From Stieleria bergensis (GTDB lineage Bacteria; Planctomycetota; Planctomycetia; Pirellulales; Pirellulaceae): a stretch of DNA of 64,000 nucleotides. Location: the NCBI GenBank assembly GCA_007745635.1, contig CP036272.1:3969128-4033127 (forward strand). The letters run 5' to 3'. Positions within the stretch are counted from its first letter, which is position 1; each line of letters starts with the position of its first letter. The translations under genes and the position numbers were made by a program. Positions 18,100-27,084 of this stretch are shown here, in pieces. The notes beneath the pieces were generated by a model, which searched no databases, was not told where the DNA came from, and saw only the letters and a list, made by a program, of their open reading frames with translations.

Positions 18100-19994
18100 A
18101 CCGCTGGCTGGAATCCACTGAATGGGCTTCCGACCCCCGATTTGTTTATGGAATTGGGCTGGTGGCGGTTCTCTTTGCCGCGGCAACCATTTGGCTACTG
18201 AGACGAAAAGAGCGGCGCGGCAGGATTGTCGGCGGCTTCTTCTTGTTGATCTCCATCGCCTTGCACGCGCTGTTGATTTGGGCCGTCCCCATGCAATCCG
18301 CCCCCAACACCTCAAACAAATCATCCAATCACCGCAACGCGGAAACCTCTGCCGGGGCCGAACAGGAAATCTCTTTTTCGACGTTTGACCCTGAGCTGAC
18401 GGTTGATGATGCCGCCAACCAGCAAGATCATCCGTTGCAAGATGAACCCGACATGGTGGCGCCACTGCCGGTCAGTCCACTTGCAATGCGTGAACTAGAA
18501 ACGCCGCTGGAAATTCGGCCCGAGCCCGAGCCAGTACCAGACACTGAAACTCCCATCGAGCCATCTGCAGCGGCTGATCCACTGCCCACTCCGACTGCAT
18601 TGACTGCCCAGGCTTTACCTCCTGAAACAACACCTGAAGAAACAACCCTCACTGAGTCCACTGACGGCCAGATTGCCGAGAGCGCCGACCCGTTGGAGGC
18701 GGCGCTGCTGGAATTGCTTAGCCAACGTGCAACCGAGGCGCCCCCAACAGCGACTCCGCCGAAAGACAGCGCGACGAACAACATCGCCAAGAACAACTCT
18801 CCGGCACCACAGACCACCGCTTCAGCTGATCCCTCGGCGACGTCCAGCCAGCAGGCCGACTCCGACGCATCGACCACGGCGGCCAGCGCAGTCATTCCCG
18901 GTCAAACACCTGGACCTTTTGCATCACGCAAAGGAGCCGCTCGCCAACAGGCACTGAAACAAACCGGCGGCGATGCTCGGACAGAGAATGCGGTCAAGTC
19001 GGCGCTTCGATTTCTGGCCGACTCGCAACTTCCAAACGGCAGTTGGGACCCCACGGCATCGGGCGCTGGCATCGAACGACGTCCGCTTGGTGAAGCGCGA
19101 ACGGGCGCGGGAACCAAGTGCAGCACAGCCATCACGGGACTTTCTCTGCTGGCCTTGATGGGAGCCGGCAACACGCACCTGGACGGCCCTTACGCCAAAA
19201 ACGTTTACAACGGCCTGGCCTACTTGATCAAGACCCAAGCCCCCAACGGATCACTGGCTGGCAATGCCACCATCTATGCGTCAACGTATTGCCACGGGAT
19301 GGCGGCGCTAGCGATGTGTGAAGCGGCAGCCATGACACGCGATCCATCGGCCATCGAATCAGCTCGGCGCGCCGTGATGCACACACTGCGAACTCAGCAT
19401 CCCACCACGGGCGGATGGCGATACGTCCCTGGTGACCCCGGTGACTTGAGCCAACTCGGCTGGCAAGCAATGGTGCTGCGGTCCGGACAGCGAGCGGGGA
19501 TCAACATCCCTGAAAAGCACTTTCTGCTGGTGCAACGATTCATTCGATCCGTCCGCGCGGGACGCGGTGGACTGGCCAGCTATCGGACAGGCGAACGAGC
19601 CAGTCCAACAATGACTGCTGAAGCGCTGGCCACTCGTCTTTTAATGGGACAGAGTGTCCCTGCAAATGAAATCCAGGAAGCCGAAGCGTATCTGCTTCAA
19701 AACCCACCCGGGCGATCCCACGATAACTATTACTATTGGTACTACGCCACGATCGCACTGCATCAAGTTCAAGGCGAGGCTTGGCAGCAGTGGAACGAAA
19801 CGCTGAAGCGACGACTCGTGGCCACCCAACGAACCGATGGCTCCTGGCCCAACAGCACCGTTTGGGGTGGATACGGCGGTACGATTTACACCACCGCGAT
19901 GGCGACTCTGTGTTTGGAATCTTACTACCGATACGATTTACGATCAGAAGTGGCCCAGCGCGTCGCAGAGCTGGATATGATTCAGCGTCGTTAA
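18096..19994 (+). CDS. Two-TM protein with TonB-like helix, Pro/Thr-rich linker and C-terminal alpha/alpha-toroid
   Basis: 632 aa from a TTG at 18096 that overlaps the exbD stop (TTGA). Two helices (about 17-35 and 46-64) are separated by the basic loop RRKERRGR, so by the positive-inside rule the rest faces the periplasm. Helix 2 reads FFLLISIALHALLIWAVP and contains S53-x3-H57, the S-x3-H pattern of the TonB membrane helix that couples to ExbBD. Residues 65 to about 285 are a Pro/Thr/Ala/Glu-rich linker, again TonB-like. From about 290 the protein is a squalene-cyclase/prenyltransferase-type toroid with repeats such as ALRFLADSQLPNGSWDP, GLAYLIKTQAPNGSL and RLVATQRTDGSWPN. No DxDD-type cyclase acid motif is seen, so a binding rather than catalytic role is likely. 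Confidence 0.8.
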   Translation: MNRWLESTEWASDPRFVYGIGLVAVLFAAATIWLLRRKERRGRIVGGFFLLISIALHALLIWAVPMQSAPNTSNKSSNHRNAETSAGAEQEISFSTFDPELTVDDAANQQDHPLQDEPDMVAPLPVSPLAMRELETPLEIRPEPEPVPDTETPIEPSAAADPLPTPTALTAQALPPETTPEETTLTESTDGQIAESADPLEAALLELLSQRATEAPPTATPPKDSATNNIAKNNSPAPQTTASADPSATSSQQADSDASTTAASAVIPGQTPGPFASRKGAARQQALKQTGGDARTENAVKSALRFLADSQLPNGSWDPTASGAGIERRPLGEARTGAGTKCSTAITGLSLLALMGAGNTHLDGPYAKNVYNGLAYLIKTQAPNGSLAGNATIYASTYCHGMAALAMCEAAAMTRDPSAIESARRAVMHTLRTQHPTTGGWRYVPGDPGDLSQLGWQAMVLRSGQRAGINIPEKHFLLVQRFIRSVRAGRGGLASYRTGERASPTMTAEALATRLLMGQSVPANEIQEAEAYLLQNPPGRSHDNYYYWYYATIALHQVQGEAWQQWNETLKRRLVATQRTDGSWPNSTVWGGYGGTIYTTAMATLCLESYYRYDLRSEVAQRVAELDMIQRR

Positions 19995-20111
19995 CAGGGC
20001 ACAACGCAAGACAGTGACGCGCATCTTACATCAGCGTGCCAGTGCTCGCCACGTTCACCCTCTTCTGATGAAACATTCCGTGGCGAATCGAACACCCAAC
20101 AGCACAGCAGT

Positions 20112-20417
20112 TTAGAGCTGGCCGTCTTGCTCTAGCTTTTCGCGATACTCGTCTCGTTCGCGACGCGTGGCTTCAAGATCGAAGACTAGGTATTTCATGT
20201 CCAGACGCAGTTGAGCCAAGGCCTCTTGGACCAACTTCAAGATGCGACGACGGCGTGTGCTGCTTTCAGTGACACGTGCCAAGGCTGGAGCAACTGCGTC
20301 GCGGTAACGCTCGGGGAGCGCTCGGATCGCTTCGGTCAATTCCAACAGCTCTTGAGGAACCTCTTCAACAGGTTTGACGTTGTCGGACGACTTGGATTGT
20401 GCGGCGGAATCGTGCAT
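20112..20417 (-). CDS. Small conserved-looking charged helical protein
   Basis: 101 aa from the ATG at 20417, preceded by GGGAG about 11 bases upstream. It is highly charged and helical: ELLELTEAIRALPERYRDAVAPALARV followed by STRRRRILKLVQEALAQLRLDMKYLVFDLEATRRERDEYREKL, which should form coiled coil. The middle LPERYRDAV resembles a sigma-factor region 4 phrase, but no helix-turn-helix can be drawn with confidence. Longer in-frame N-termini exist but look noncoding. A perfect palindrome lies about 155 bases upstream. Function unknown; it could be a regulator or adaptor. Confidence 0.6.
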   Translation of the reverse strand: MHDSAAQSKSSDNVKPVEEVPQELLELTEAIRALPERYRDAVAPALARVTESSTRRRRILKLVQEALAQLRLDMKYLVFDLEATRRERDEYREKLEQDGQL

Positions 20418-20984
20418 CAGTCTTCTGCTCCCAGATAGCTGCTTGAAATCGAATCTTTGTTGAATGCCATCCATTGCAGTTGTGATGCCAATCCCTGCAC
20501 CAACTCGCGCTTTCTTCCCTAAGCCCCTACCAGTAAGCGACTTAGGTCTAATTGTTTGTTTTTGTCGCGATGTTGCCAGATGGCAACATTTCCCAAAAGC
20601 AACATCGGTTTGTCTTGGCTTGGCACCGTAAATCATGCTACATCAAGGATTTACAGCGGCAAACGTAAACCTTTCGCAGATGTGGTGCTTTTGCAAAACA
20701 CTGTGGCGTTTTGGCAACCTTGTTTACAAAACACAAACCATCAGGCGGTCAAGCAACCTGCAAGTGGGGGTTGCGATGACAAAACTCATCAACTGCCTGT
20801 GGGTGAATTGTTCTAGCCAGCTAGCGATTGGTCAAAGAATGTTGCGAAACTTCAACATCAACCGAGGGCTTTTCCGTGCAGTCGTTCCAGCTTGGCAAAG
20901 CTTTCCGACTGCCTAAAACGGAAGGGCACCTGGACGCCAGGATTGTTACTGCGAATGGAGATTGATTTTCCAAAGGAAGGCAGA
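20418..20984. other. Divergent intergenic region with dyad symmetries
   Basis: 567 bases between divergent genes. It holds a perfect 8+2+8 palindrome TGTTGCCA-ga-TGGCAACA at 20571-20588, and weaker copies of the half-site (GCAACAT near 20599-20606, TTGGCAACC near 20711, and ATGTTG/CAACAT arms at 20839-20858). No coding frame in the gap looks credible. A shared regulator binding here is plausible but unproven. Confidence 0.5.
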
Positions 20985-23786
20985 ATGAAGCGAATTCCGA
21001 GAGTCGCACCACGTTGGGCTCGATCGCTGGGCACAAAGCGAAACCAGAATCGGCACGTGATCACCCATGCTTTCGTTCTGCTGATGCTGATGCTTTCAGC
21101 GCAAGTTGCCCATGCGCAATTGTTTGATTCTCTTGACAGTTACCCACCGCGTTGGCGGTTGGACACTTCCGATTGTCGGGCTCGGGTAACCGAGCACAAG
21201 AATGTCATTTCCGGTGGCATTGACGAAGGTGGATTTGAATCGCTGCGTTTTGAAGCGGGCCTCGGCAGTCGCGCGATTTTCATTTATCCCATCGAGCCGA
21301 CGTACCCTCTGAATGACTTAGTCGCCAGACTGGCGGTGCAAAGCGCCCGCTCGGGCGCCAAGATTGGACTTCGGATTCGCTTCCCCAACTTGCGCGCCGC
21401 AGATGGCCAGCGCAGCCAGAGCATTGTCGTTTACGGAACCAGCTATAGCCAAAGTGGCCGCTTTCAAACCATTGGTGTTGGTCAAGTCGAATCACAGATC
21501 GGTATACGCCGAGCTCAGTTGCGCGCTCAGTACGGAGCGGAGGTCGATTTAGGAGGCGCCTTTGTCGACGCGGTGGTGATCAATGGCTACTGCGGCCCAG
21601 GTGAGACGACCTTGCACCTGGATAACCTTCACATCGAGGGCATGGTCCCGCTGAAGCAATCGACCAAGCAGCGACTTGACATCCAGCCGATCGGCCCTGC
21701 GAATCAGCCTGCGGTGGCCAAGGCCACACTGGCTTCGTCCTCCGCGGCGCGCCGGGGCAAGCTGGCCGCGTTCTCGCAAAAGAAGATCGTCAAAGTCTTG
21801 GAATACCAAGGCGAACCGCTGCAGTGGCTCCGCTCGCTGGGCTTTGATGGCATTCTGCTCAGCCAGCCGCCAACCGCTGAAATCCTTAGTGAAGCGATTC
21901 AAACACAGATTGCCGTCTACGCACCTCCGCCGGCCAGCCCCGATCCAGCGTTGGAACGGTTGCTTGATCCCGTCGTCGCCTGGTATCTCGGTGGTGGCGT
22001 TGCGCTCGATCGTTCACGCGTGACACAAGCCGCGGCAACCCTGGCCACCTTGGACGCCATGCCCGAACGATGGCATCGCCCAGTGATCATTTCCCCCGTC
22101 GAATCATGGAGCAGTTACGCTTCGTTGGCCGACGGCCTGGTCTTGCCCACCGCCCCGCGACGATTTTCCATTTCGGGGACACAGTCCGCCAACGAACAAC
22201 ATCGCATCGTCAATCGACTGACGGGACAAACCAATCTGGCGATCTCGATCGATTCTAGCTCTGCCGAACCGCTAGCGAGCATGAACCAGTCGTTACGCGA
22301 AACCGTCGGTGCTCCCGATGTTGGTAACTTTCGCTGGCAAGCAATGTACGTCCAGGTCATGGAAGCGTTGCAACACTCACCACGGGCCATCTTGTTCCGT
22401 TCCAAACGCTCGCTTGTTAGTGGCACGCCGTTTTCTCAGCAGCGTTCGATGGCATTAAGCTACATCAATCGCATGATTGAGGCGTTGTCCCCATGGATCA
22501 GCACCGCAGAACGTTCAAGTTCCTATCGCGTCGAGGGCGCTCGGTATCACTGCGCCACGCTCGCCGAACATCCCTACCAAATCCTGTTGCTCACCAGTCA
22601 ACAACGCGTGGGCGATCAGGTGACCGCAGCGAGCGATGAGCCGCTGCGAATTCACCTGCCCTCCGAACGAATGAAAGGGGTTGCTTGGCGATTGACCGAT
22701 TTTTCGACGCAGCGATTGTCGTTTCAGCAAACCTCAGGTGCGGCGGTCTTGGAACTTGATTCACCGGACGTCGTCGAGCTGATTGTCATCAGCAACGATC
22801 CCGCCATTGCAGCGCGACTGAATCGATCGTTTGCCCCCCAAGCCAGCCGAGCCGCTGCCGACCGCTGGCAACTCGCTCGCGAGCACGTTCAACAAGTGGT
22901 GCAAGATTGGAAGTTCGCTGTCAGCGCGGGAGCCTGCCGCGAGCTGATGCCACTGGAGGTGACGTCCAATGCCGAAACGCTGATTCAGCGGGCTGAAACA
23001 CATTATCGCAGCCAGCAATGGGAGCCCACATTGCGACTCTCTCGATTGGCAGACGGGAACGCGCTGCAGATCTCCCAGCTGTTGACCCAGGGCTTAATCG
23101 CTGAACACCTGGCCACTTTCGATGTTGACAGAAACACCGGGCAACAGACGACGGCGACAGATTTGCTGCCACGCCTGTTTAGCTGCCCGCCTTTAGATGA
23201 GGGGCGTCCCGGATTGTACGTCACCTGGTCTCCGATGCTGTCTCGCCTAGGCTGGTCGCAAAACTTGATCGCCAGCGGCGGCCTGGATCGTCCCCAAGTG
23301 CTCTCCGAAGGACAATGGACGTTTGCCAAACGTCAGTTGGATCGCGCAGAGGCGAACGTGCAATGGATCAATCGCGGCTATCATTCAGGCGCTGGAGCCC
23401 TGCGTCTAGATGCTCATTCGTTGACCGGCCAATCCATGGGCGGCGGCTACGAGGGGACGATTTCAATCTTGGCTAGCCCACCGGTCGAACTGAGCGCCGA
23501 CCAAAGCTTTCGCATTGATGTCAAAGTTCGCACCATTGGCTTTGGTGATCCCTACCAAGGCCTCCTGGTTTATGACAGCATCAGTGGACAAGAGATGGGC
23601 GTGCTGGTCAATGATCAACCCGGCTGGACGACGGTCAGGCTTTACCGGCACAACGAAACCAAACGAAACCTACGGGTCATGTTTGAAGTGATCGGCGACG
23701 GCGAAGCCTACATCGACGACGTCAAAGTTCGCGTGTGGAATCCAGAACCACTGATCCCGCTGCCGTTCCAACCGATCACCCCTTAG
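20985..23786 (+). CDS. Large exported protein of unknown function, possible carbohydrate-active fold
   Basis: 933 aa from the ATG at 20985, chosen for its strong Shine-Dalgarno (AAAGGAAGG, 4 bases before). A basic N-terminus and the helix HAFVLLMLMLSAQVAHA form a signal peptide, with mature start near QLFDSLDSY. The next 180 residues look like a jelly-roll. The middle has strand-rich blocks such as WLRSLGFDGILLSQPP and VVAWYLGGGVALDR that resemble a TIM-barrel glycosidase scaffold, and the end (GYHSGAGALRLDA ... AYIDDVKVRVW) resembles a carbohydrate-binding sandwich. No catalytic pair can be named. It is unrecognised as a family and stands alone. Confidence 0.8.
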   Translation: MKRIPRVAPRWARSLGTKRNQNRHVITHAFVLLMLMLSAQVAHAQLFDSLDSYPPRWRLDTSDCRARVTEHKNVISGGIDEGGFESLRFEAGLGSRAIFIYPIEPTYPLNDLVARLAVQSARSGAKIGLRIRFPNLRAADGQRSQSIVVYGTSYSQSGRFQTIGVGQVESQIGIRRAQLRAQYGAEVDLGGAFVDAVVINGYCGPGETTLHLDNLHIEGMVPLKQSTKQRLDIQPIGPANQPAVAKATLASSSAARRGKLAAFSQKKIVKVLEYQGEPLQWLRSLGFDGILLSQPPTAEILSEAIQTQIAVYAPPPASPDPALERLLDPVVAWYLGGGVALDRSRVTQAAATLATLDAMPERWHRPVIISPVESWSSYASLADGLVLPTAPRRFSISGTQSANEQHRIVNRLTGQTNLAISIDSSSAEPLASMNQSLRETVGAPDVGNFRWQAMYVQVMEALQHSPRAILFRSKRSLVSGTPFSQQRSMALSYINRMIEALSPWISTAERSSSYRVEGARYHCATLAEHPYQILLLTSQQRVGDQVTAASDEPLRIHLPSERMKGVAWRLTDFSTQRLSFQQTSGAAVLELDSPDVVELIVISNDPAIAARLNRSFAPQASRAAADRWQLAREHVQQVVQDWKFAVSAGACRELMPLEVTSNAETLIQRAETHYRSQQWEPTLRLSRLADGNALQISQLLTQGLIAEHLATFDVDRNTGQQTTATDLLPRLFSCPPLDEGRPGLYVTWSPMLSRLGWSQNLIASGGLDRPQVLSEGQWTFAKRQLDRAEANVQWINRGYHSGAGALRLDAHSLTGQSMGGGYEGTISILASPPVELSADQSFRIDVKVRTIGFGDPYQGLLVYDSISGQEMGVLVNDQPGWTTVRLYRHNETKRNLRVMFEVIGDGEAYIDDVKVRVWNPEPLIPLPFQPITP

Positions 23787-23876
23787 ACACTGCCAGGGCC
23801 GCCCCGTAAGTCACTCCCTGGTTCACCTACGGGTTCATCCCTGGGCAACCGCCAGAACGGTTGGATCACTGACCGA

Positions 23877-25859
23877 TCAAGCCAGCGCCGTGACGGGCGT
23901 TTCCGTGGGACGATAATGTTGCATATGCTGCCACATGGATTCTGCATCGGCGATGTCCGTTGGCGCCGCCGCCCCCTGGCCGAACACGATGCGATCATAA
24001 GACTCAGCCAATCGCAAACTGGCGCCTAAACACTGATTGACCAAGGGCATCTGTTGTCGCTTCAGACGACGAACAAATTCGCTGGGCGTCTCATCCAATC
24101 GTCTGGACGCCGAATGCTCTCGCGCCCAAGCATCAAACGCTTGAAAGGTGATCACTACAACTTTGCGTGGATCATCGACACGTCCGATTGGATTTTGGTA
24201 GGCGGCAAACGGCTTCGGTGGCTGCTCAATCAACGTTGGCAAGGACTCCTCGGGCGACGTTTCCGCCGCCGAACGCCCCAGCAATTCCGCCAGCCACTTC
24301 TTCAACCAATCCGCATGCTGATAAACATAGAACGCCACGACGGCCAACAAACCGAGGAACACCAGCAACTTCAACAAACTGGGCAGCCAAGAACCGACCT
24401 GCGGCATTTGCATTGAAGAGCCTTGCTGAGAGTTTGAACGACTCTGGCCATCAGAGCCTGCCTGATCGGCATCCTTGCCCTGTTGATCACCTTGTTGCTG
24501 ATCACCTTGTTGCTTTGGATCCTGTGCTTGCGAACCGTCCTGCCCAGACTGACGCGCCCCGTCTTGGCGATCACGACTGGCTCCCTGATTCGATTGCTTT
24601 TGCGACTGCGAATCGGCTGGCGATTCCGATGTTGATTTTGACGGCGAGGTTTGATCGTCAGACGAGGAATTCTGGGGGTCGTTTTTCTGCTGTGCCTCCG
24701 TTTTGCTTCCGCCGCTTGGCTGATTCTTGCCAGCCTGCGCGTCGCCAGACGATGGCTGTTTTCCCTGTGACGAATCATCACTGCCGCCGGATTGATTGCC
24801 GCCATTGTCCCCGCCTTTCCCGCCGCTGTTTTCTCCGCCGCTGCCTTGGGTGCCAGGCTGCTTGCCGCCCGGTTTGGCTTGGGGCGATTGCGTTGTTGAA
24901 TCGCTGCCCTGTTGATCCTTGCCCTCCGTTGATGGATCTCGATCGGTTTGCGCCGATTCGGAATCCGATCGCTGCGCCGCTTCGTTCCCCCAACCGAACC
25001 GACTGGCCTGGTGCTCCTGATCCGAAAACCAATTGAATTCCAGTGATCCCGCTAGCAACCGCCCCGGCATGGGCAATGCCGAGGCAATCAGCAACAACAA
25101 AGCGATCAGCCCAAGCCCGCTGCCCACCCAGGCCACGCTCACATTGAACGGCATCTCCACCGCTCGTTGCCTGAGGTAACGACGAAGATTCAAAAAACTG
25201 GTGGTGACCAACAGAGACAGGCTGCTGAACAGATAAAGCAATAGCATCGATCGCGCAGCGGTGACACGCCCGGCGTTGCCACCACCAACAAAGCTGCCCA
25301 GTGCGAACAGCGGCAGCGCGGCCAGAGCCAACCAGAACACCGTTCGGCCAGGCTGACTGGCTGTCCGCCGACGCTGTTCGCCATGGCTCAATGCTTGCTC
25401 GGTCTGACGGGGCTTGGCATTGGGATCCTTGGCCATCGATTCGTGAACCTCGCCAGCCTCCCTGCGTCCCCGATCAATCAGCCCCTCTCCACTGGCGTCA
25501 ACCTTTTCGTCAATCAAGGTGCAATCATGAACGATTCGATCCGCCATGAAGGCAATCAATCCTACCAGCAGCACAGCGACCGGCAGCGCACCGGTCAAGA
25601 AATAGGTCACTCCAATCATGACCACCGCCAAAGCGAAGGAATAGCCAACGGCGTAGGCGCGGCTTTCTTCAATGACCAACCGCGCTAAAGCGACTTGGCC
25701 CATCGTGAACATGAACAGCAAATACGCCAGTCGCGTCCCATATTCACCAGCATAGAAGACGTTCAACAGATAGACCGACAGACTCCAGATCATCAAAAAG
25801 ATCAGCGTCGGACTAATCGCCAAGGCGACGTAATCGGAAAAGGTTGGACGAGCTTTCAA
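23877..25859 (-). CDS. DUF4129-domain membrane protein with long Q/G/S/D-rich linker
   Basis: 660 aa. Five or six membrane helices occur in the first 275 residues, including PTLIFLMIWSLSVYLLNVFY, FALAVVMIGVTYFLTGALPVAVLLVGLIAFM and SGLGLIALLLLIASALPM. Residues about 285-490 are low complexity, rich in Gln, Gly, Ser, Asp and Lys (the GSQAQDPKQQGDQQQGDQQ type). A further helix (LPSLLKLLVFLGLLAVVAFYVYQHA) is followed by a cytoplasmic DUF4129 domain: VVVITFQAFDAWAREHS, RRLDETPSEFVRRLKRQ. DUF4129 is often next to transglutaminase-like and MoxR genes in planctomycete secreted-protein clusters; none is seen here. The molecular role is unknown. Confidence 0.85.
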   Translation of the reverse strand: MKARPTFSDYVALAISPTLIFLMIWSLSVYLLNVFYAGEYGTRLAYLLFMFTMGQVALARLVIEESRAYAVGYSFALAVVMIGVTYFLTGALPVAVLLVGLIAFMADRIVHDCTLIDEKVDASGEGLIDRGRREAGEVHESMAKDPNAKPRQTEQALSHGEQRRRTASQPGRTVFWLALAALPLFALGSFVGGGNAGRVTAARSMLLLYLFSSLSLLVTTSFLNLRRYLRQRAVEMPFNVSVAWVGSGLGLIALLLLIASALPMPGRLLAGSLEFNWFSDQEHQASRFGWGNEAAQRSDSESAQTDRDPSTEGKDQQGSDSTTQSPQAKPGGKQPGTQGSGGENSGGKGGDNGGNQSGGSDDSSQGKQPSSGDAQAGKNQPSGGSKTEAQQKNDPQNSSSDDQTSPSKSTSESPADSQSQKQSNQGASRDRQDGARQSGQDGSQAQDPKQQGDQQQGDQQGKDADQAGSDGQSRSNSQQGSSMQMPQVGSWLPSLLKLLVFLGLLAVVAFYVYQHADWLKKWLAELLGRSAAETSPEESLPTLIEQPPKPFAAYQNPIGRVDDPRKVVVITFQAFDAWAREHSASRRLDETPSEFVRRLKRQQMPLVNQCLGASLRLAESYDRIVFGQGAAAPTDIADAESMWQHMQHYRPTETPVTALA

Positions 25860-25969
25860 AAGTCAGACTGGGCGGCTGCGAATAGAACGGGCAACGACTC
25901 TCTGTTGTACCATACACAGCGTACACGCAGAGGGTTCCGTCGGATCCTGGGCATCTGTCGGCCCAGATC

Positions 25970-26025
25970 AGAAGACAAGCCGCCAGAAGACAAGCCGCCA
26001 GAAGACAAGCCGCCAGAAGACAAGC
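25970..26025. repeat. 15-bp tandem repeat, about 3.7 copies
   Basis: The unit agaagacaagccgcc occurs at 25970-25984, 25985-25999 and 26000-26014 without mismatch, then as a partial copy to 26025. The period is divisible by three, so both strands read as open repeats (EDKPP or SSGGL), but no start or ribosome site supports a gene. It lies between the DUF4129 gene and the GYF_2 gene, both on the minus strand. Confidence 0.9.
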
Positions 26026-26168
26026 ATGCGGCTGAAGAAATCACTGCCCCTGATCCGTCACCCATGCCGCCAGCTCGGATCGCCGATCCGTGTGGGAGGG
26101 AACTGTTAGGTGACGCCAGCAGGAAAGGCAGCGGGAATAAATGCAAGCGTCAACCGGCAACAAGCAGC

Positions 26169-26396
26169 TCAGCCAGCTTGTTCGCTTTCCGGATGCAGTG
26201 ATTTCCAGCGTTCCATCGCCGGCTTGACTTTGCTCATCGGAACCCAACGCTCTTTCGTCTTCGGACTCTGGAGCAAGGTGGTCGGTTCGATGGTGCCCTT
26301 CTCGATCAATTGCAACAATTCGGCCTCGCTGACGGGACCAACCCGCTTGGATCGGCCCAGCCAACCTGAGGTAATGTAGTACCAAGTCGCAGACAT
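26169..26396 (-). CDS. GYF_2-domain small protein
   Basis: 75 aa from the ATG at 26396, preceded by a GGGAGAG Shine-Dalgarno about 7 bases away; a longer N-terminal frame upstream looks noncoding. The sequence WYYITSGWLGRSKRVGPVSEAELLQLIEKGTIEPTTLLQS with a later RWVPMSKV fits the GYF_2/DUF4339 pattern: W-x-Y, G-P-x-S, a helix, then W. Such domains in planctomycetes bind Pro-rich or other peptide segments and usually occur in membrane or secreted contexts; here the domain is free-standing with no signal peptide. Its partner is unknown. Confidence 0.8.
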   Translation of the reverse strand: MSATWYYITSGWLGRSKRVGPVSEAELLQLIEKGTIEPTTLLQSPKTKERWVPMSKVKPAMERWKSLHPESEQAG

Positions 26397-26951
26397 TGAC
26401 GGCTCTCCCAGCGATGTTGAAAAAAGAGACGCGATCCGTCCAGGGTTCACATCGGTGAGAGTGTTCCGGAGTTGCCTACTCCAGAAGCCCATCCTGCCGA
26501 GAAAAATGCCCCAACTCAGACCCACGTCTTAACGGTCTCCCCTGAACGTCTCGAACCATCCACGTGCGAGCGTTAGAGACGGATGACGGGCCAACAAAGC
26601 AGGCCATGGACCCGCAACCGTTAAATAACAAGAGTTTCCATCCCCTTAACCGATGCAGTCTAAACGAACTCCAAATTGAAAAGACAGCGAATCCTGGCGT
26701 AAAATCGCCTGCTTTCGGTAATCACTCAGCCGCTCAGTGGCCTGTGCACCGTTTTCTCAGCAAAAGCGAGCGTTTCCGGGCAGCGATAACCCAACCGAGC
26801 CACTCGGGAAACCCCCTGCAGAGATTCCCACAGGGTGGACGGGGCTGCAGCGACGTTGCACCGGATCGCGTTGATTCTGACGGAAATCGGACCGCATGAA
26901 GCGAGGGTTTTTCAACGGCTGTAACCGCTGTGCTTGCCGCTTCTTTGTGGC

Positions 26952-26957
26952 TATATT
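26952..26957 (+). promoter_or_regulatory. Probable -10 box of the tRNA-like gene
   Basis: TATATT at 26952-26957 lies 14 bases before the tRNA-like 5' end, the right place for a -10 element of a stable RNA gene. No good -35 hexamer is seen at 16-18 bases upstream, so the promoter is only partly supported. Confidence 0.4.
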
Positions 26958-26970
26958 TTGATCCCAATTG

Positions 26971-27046
26971 GCCCCCTTCGTCTAGTTAGGCCTAGGACGC
27001 CAGGCTTTTCCGCCTGGAAACGCTCGTTCAAATCGAGCAGGGGGTA
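26971..27046 (+). tRNA. tRNA-Glu-like gene with an 8-nt anticodon loop
   Basis: All arms of a tRNA-Glu can be drawn: acceptor GCCCCCT with AGGGGGT, D-arm GTCT...AGGAC with GG in the loop, anticodon stem CCAGG/CCTGG, 4-base variable loop, T-arm GCTCG-TTCAAAT-CGAGC, discriminator A at 27046. The layout matches bacterial tRNA-Glu (TTCGTCTAG start) position by position. Two oddities: the anticodon loop is CTTTTCCG, eight bases rather than seven, and the first pair is G-U. The anticodon could be UUC (Glu) or UUU depending on register. CCA is not encoded. It may be a working unusual tRNA or a decaying copy. Confidence 0.7.
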
Positions 27047-27084
27047 CTGGTTATCCAAACCCATGGTTCGCAGTGCCGTGCTGC

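Noticed and set aside
20635..20916. Plus-strand frame before the large exported protein
   Set aside because: Composition looks random and the following gene has its own strong ribosome site at 20985.
25856..26201. Open frames through the 15-bp repeats (SSGGL or EDKPP)
   Set aside because: Openness follows from a repeat period divisible by three; no start signal or family resemblance supports a gene.
26564..26899. 111-residue plus-strand frame upstream of the tRNA-like gene
   Set aside because: No Shine-Dalgarno, no domain, and antisense frames are equally open.
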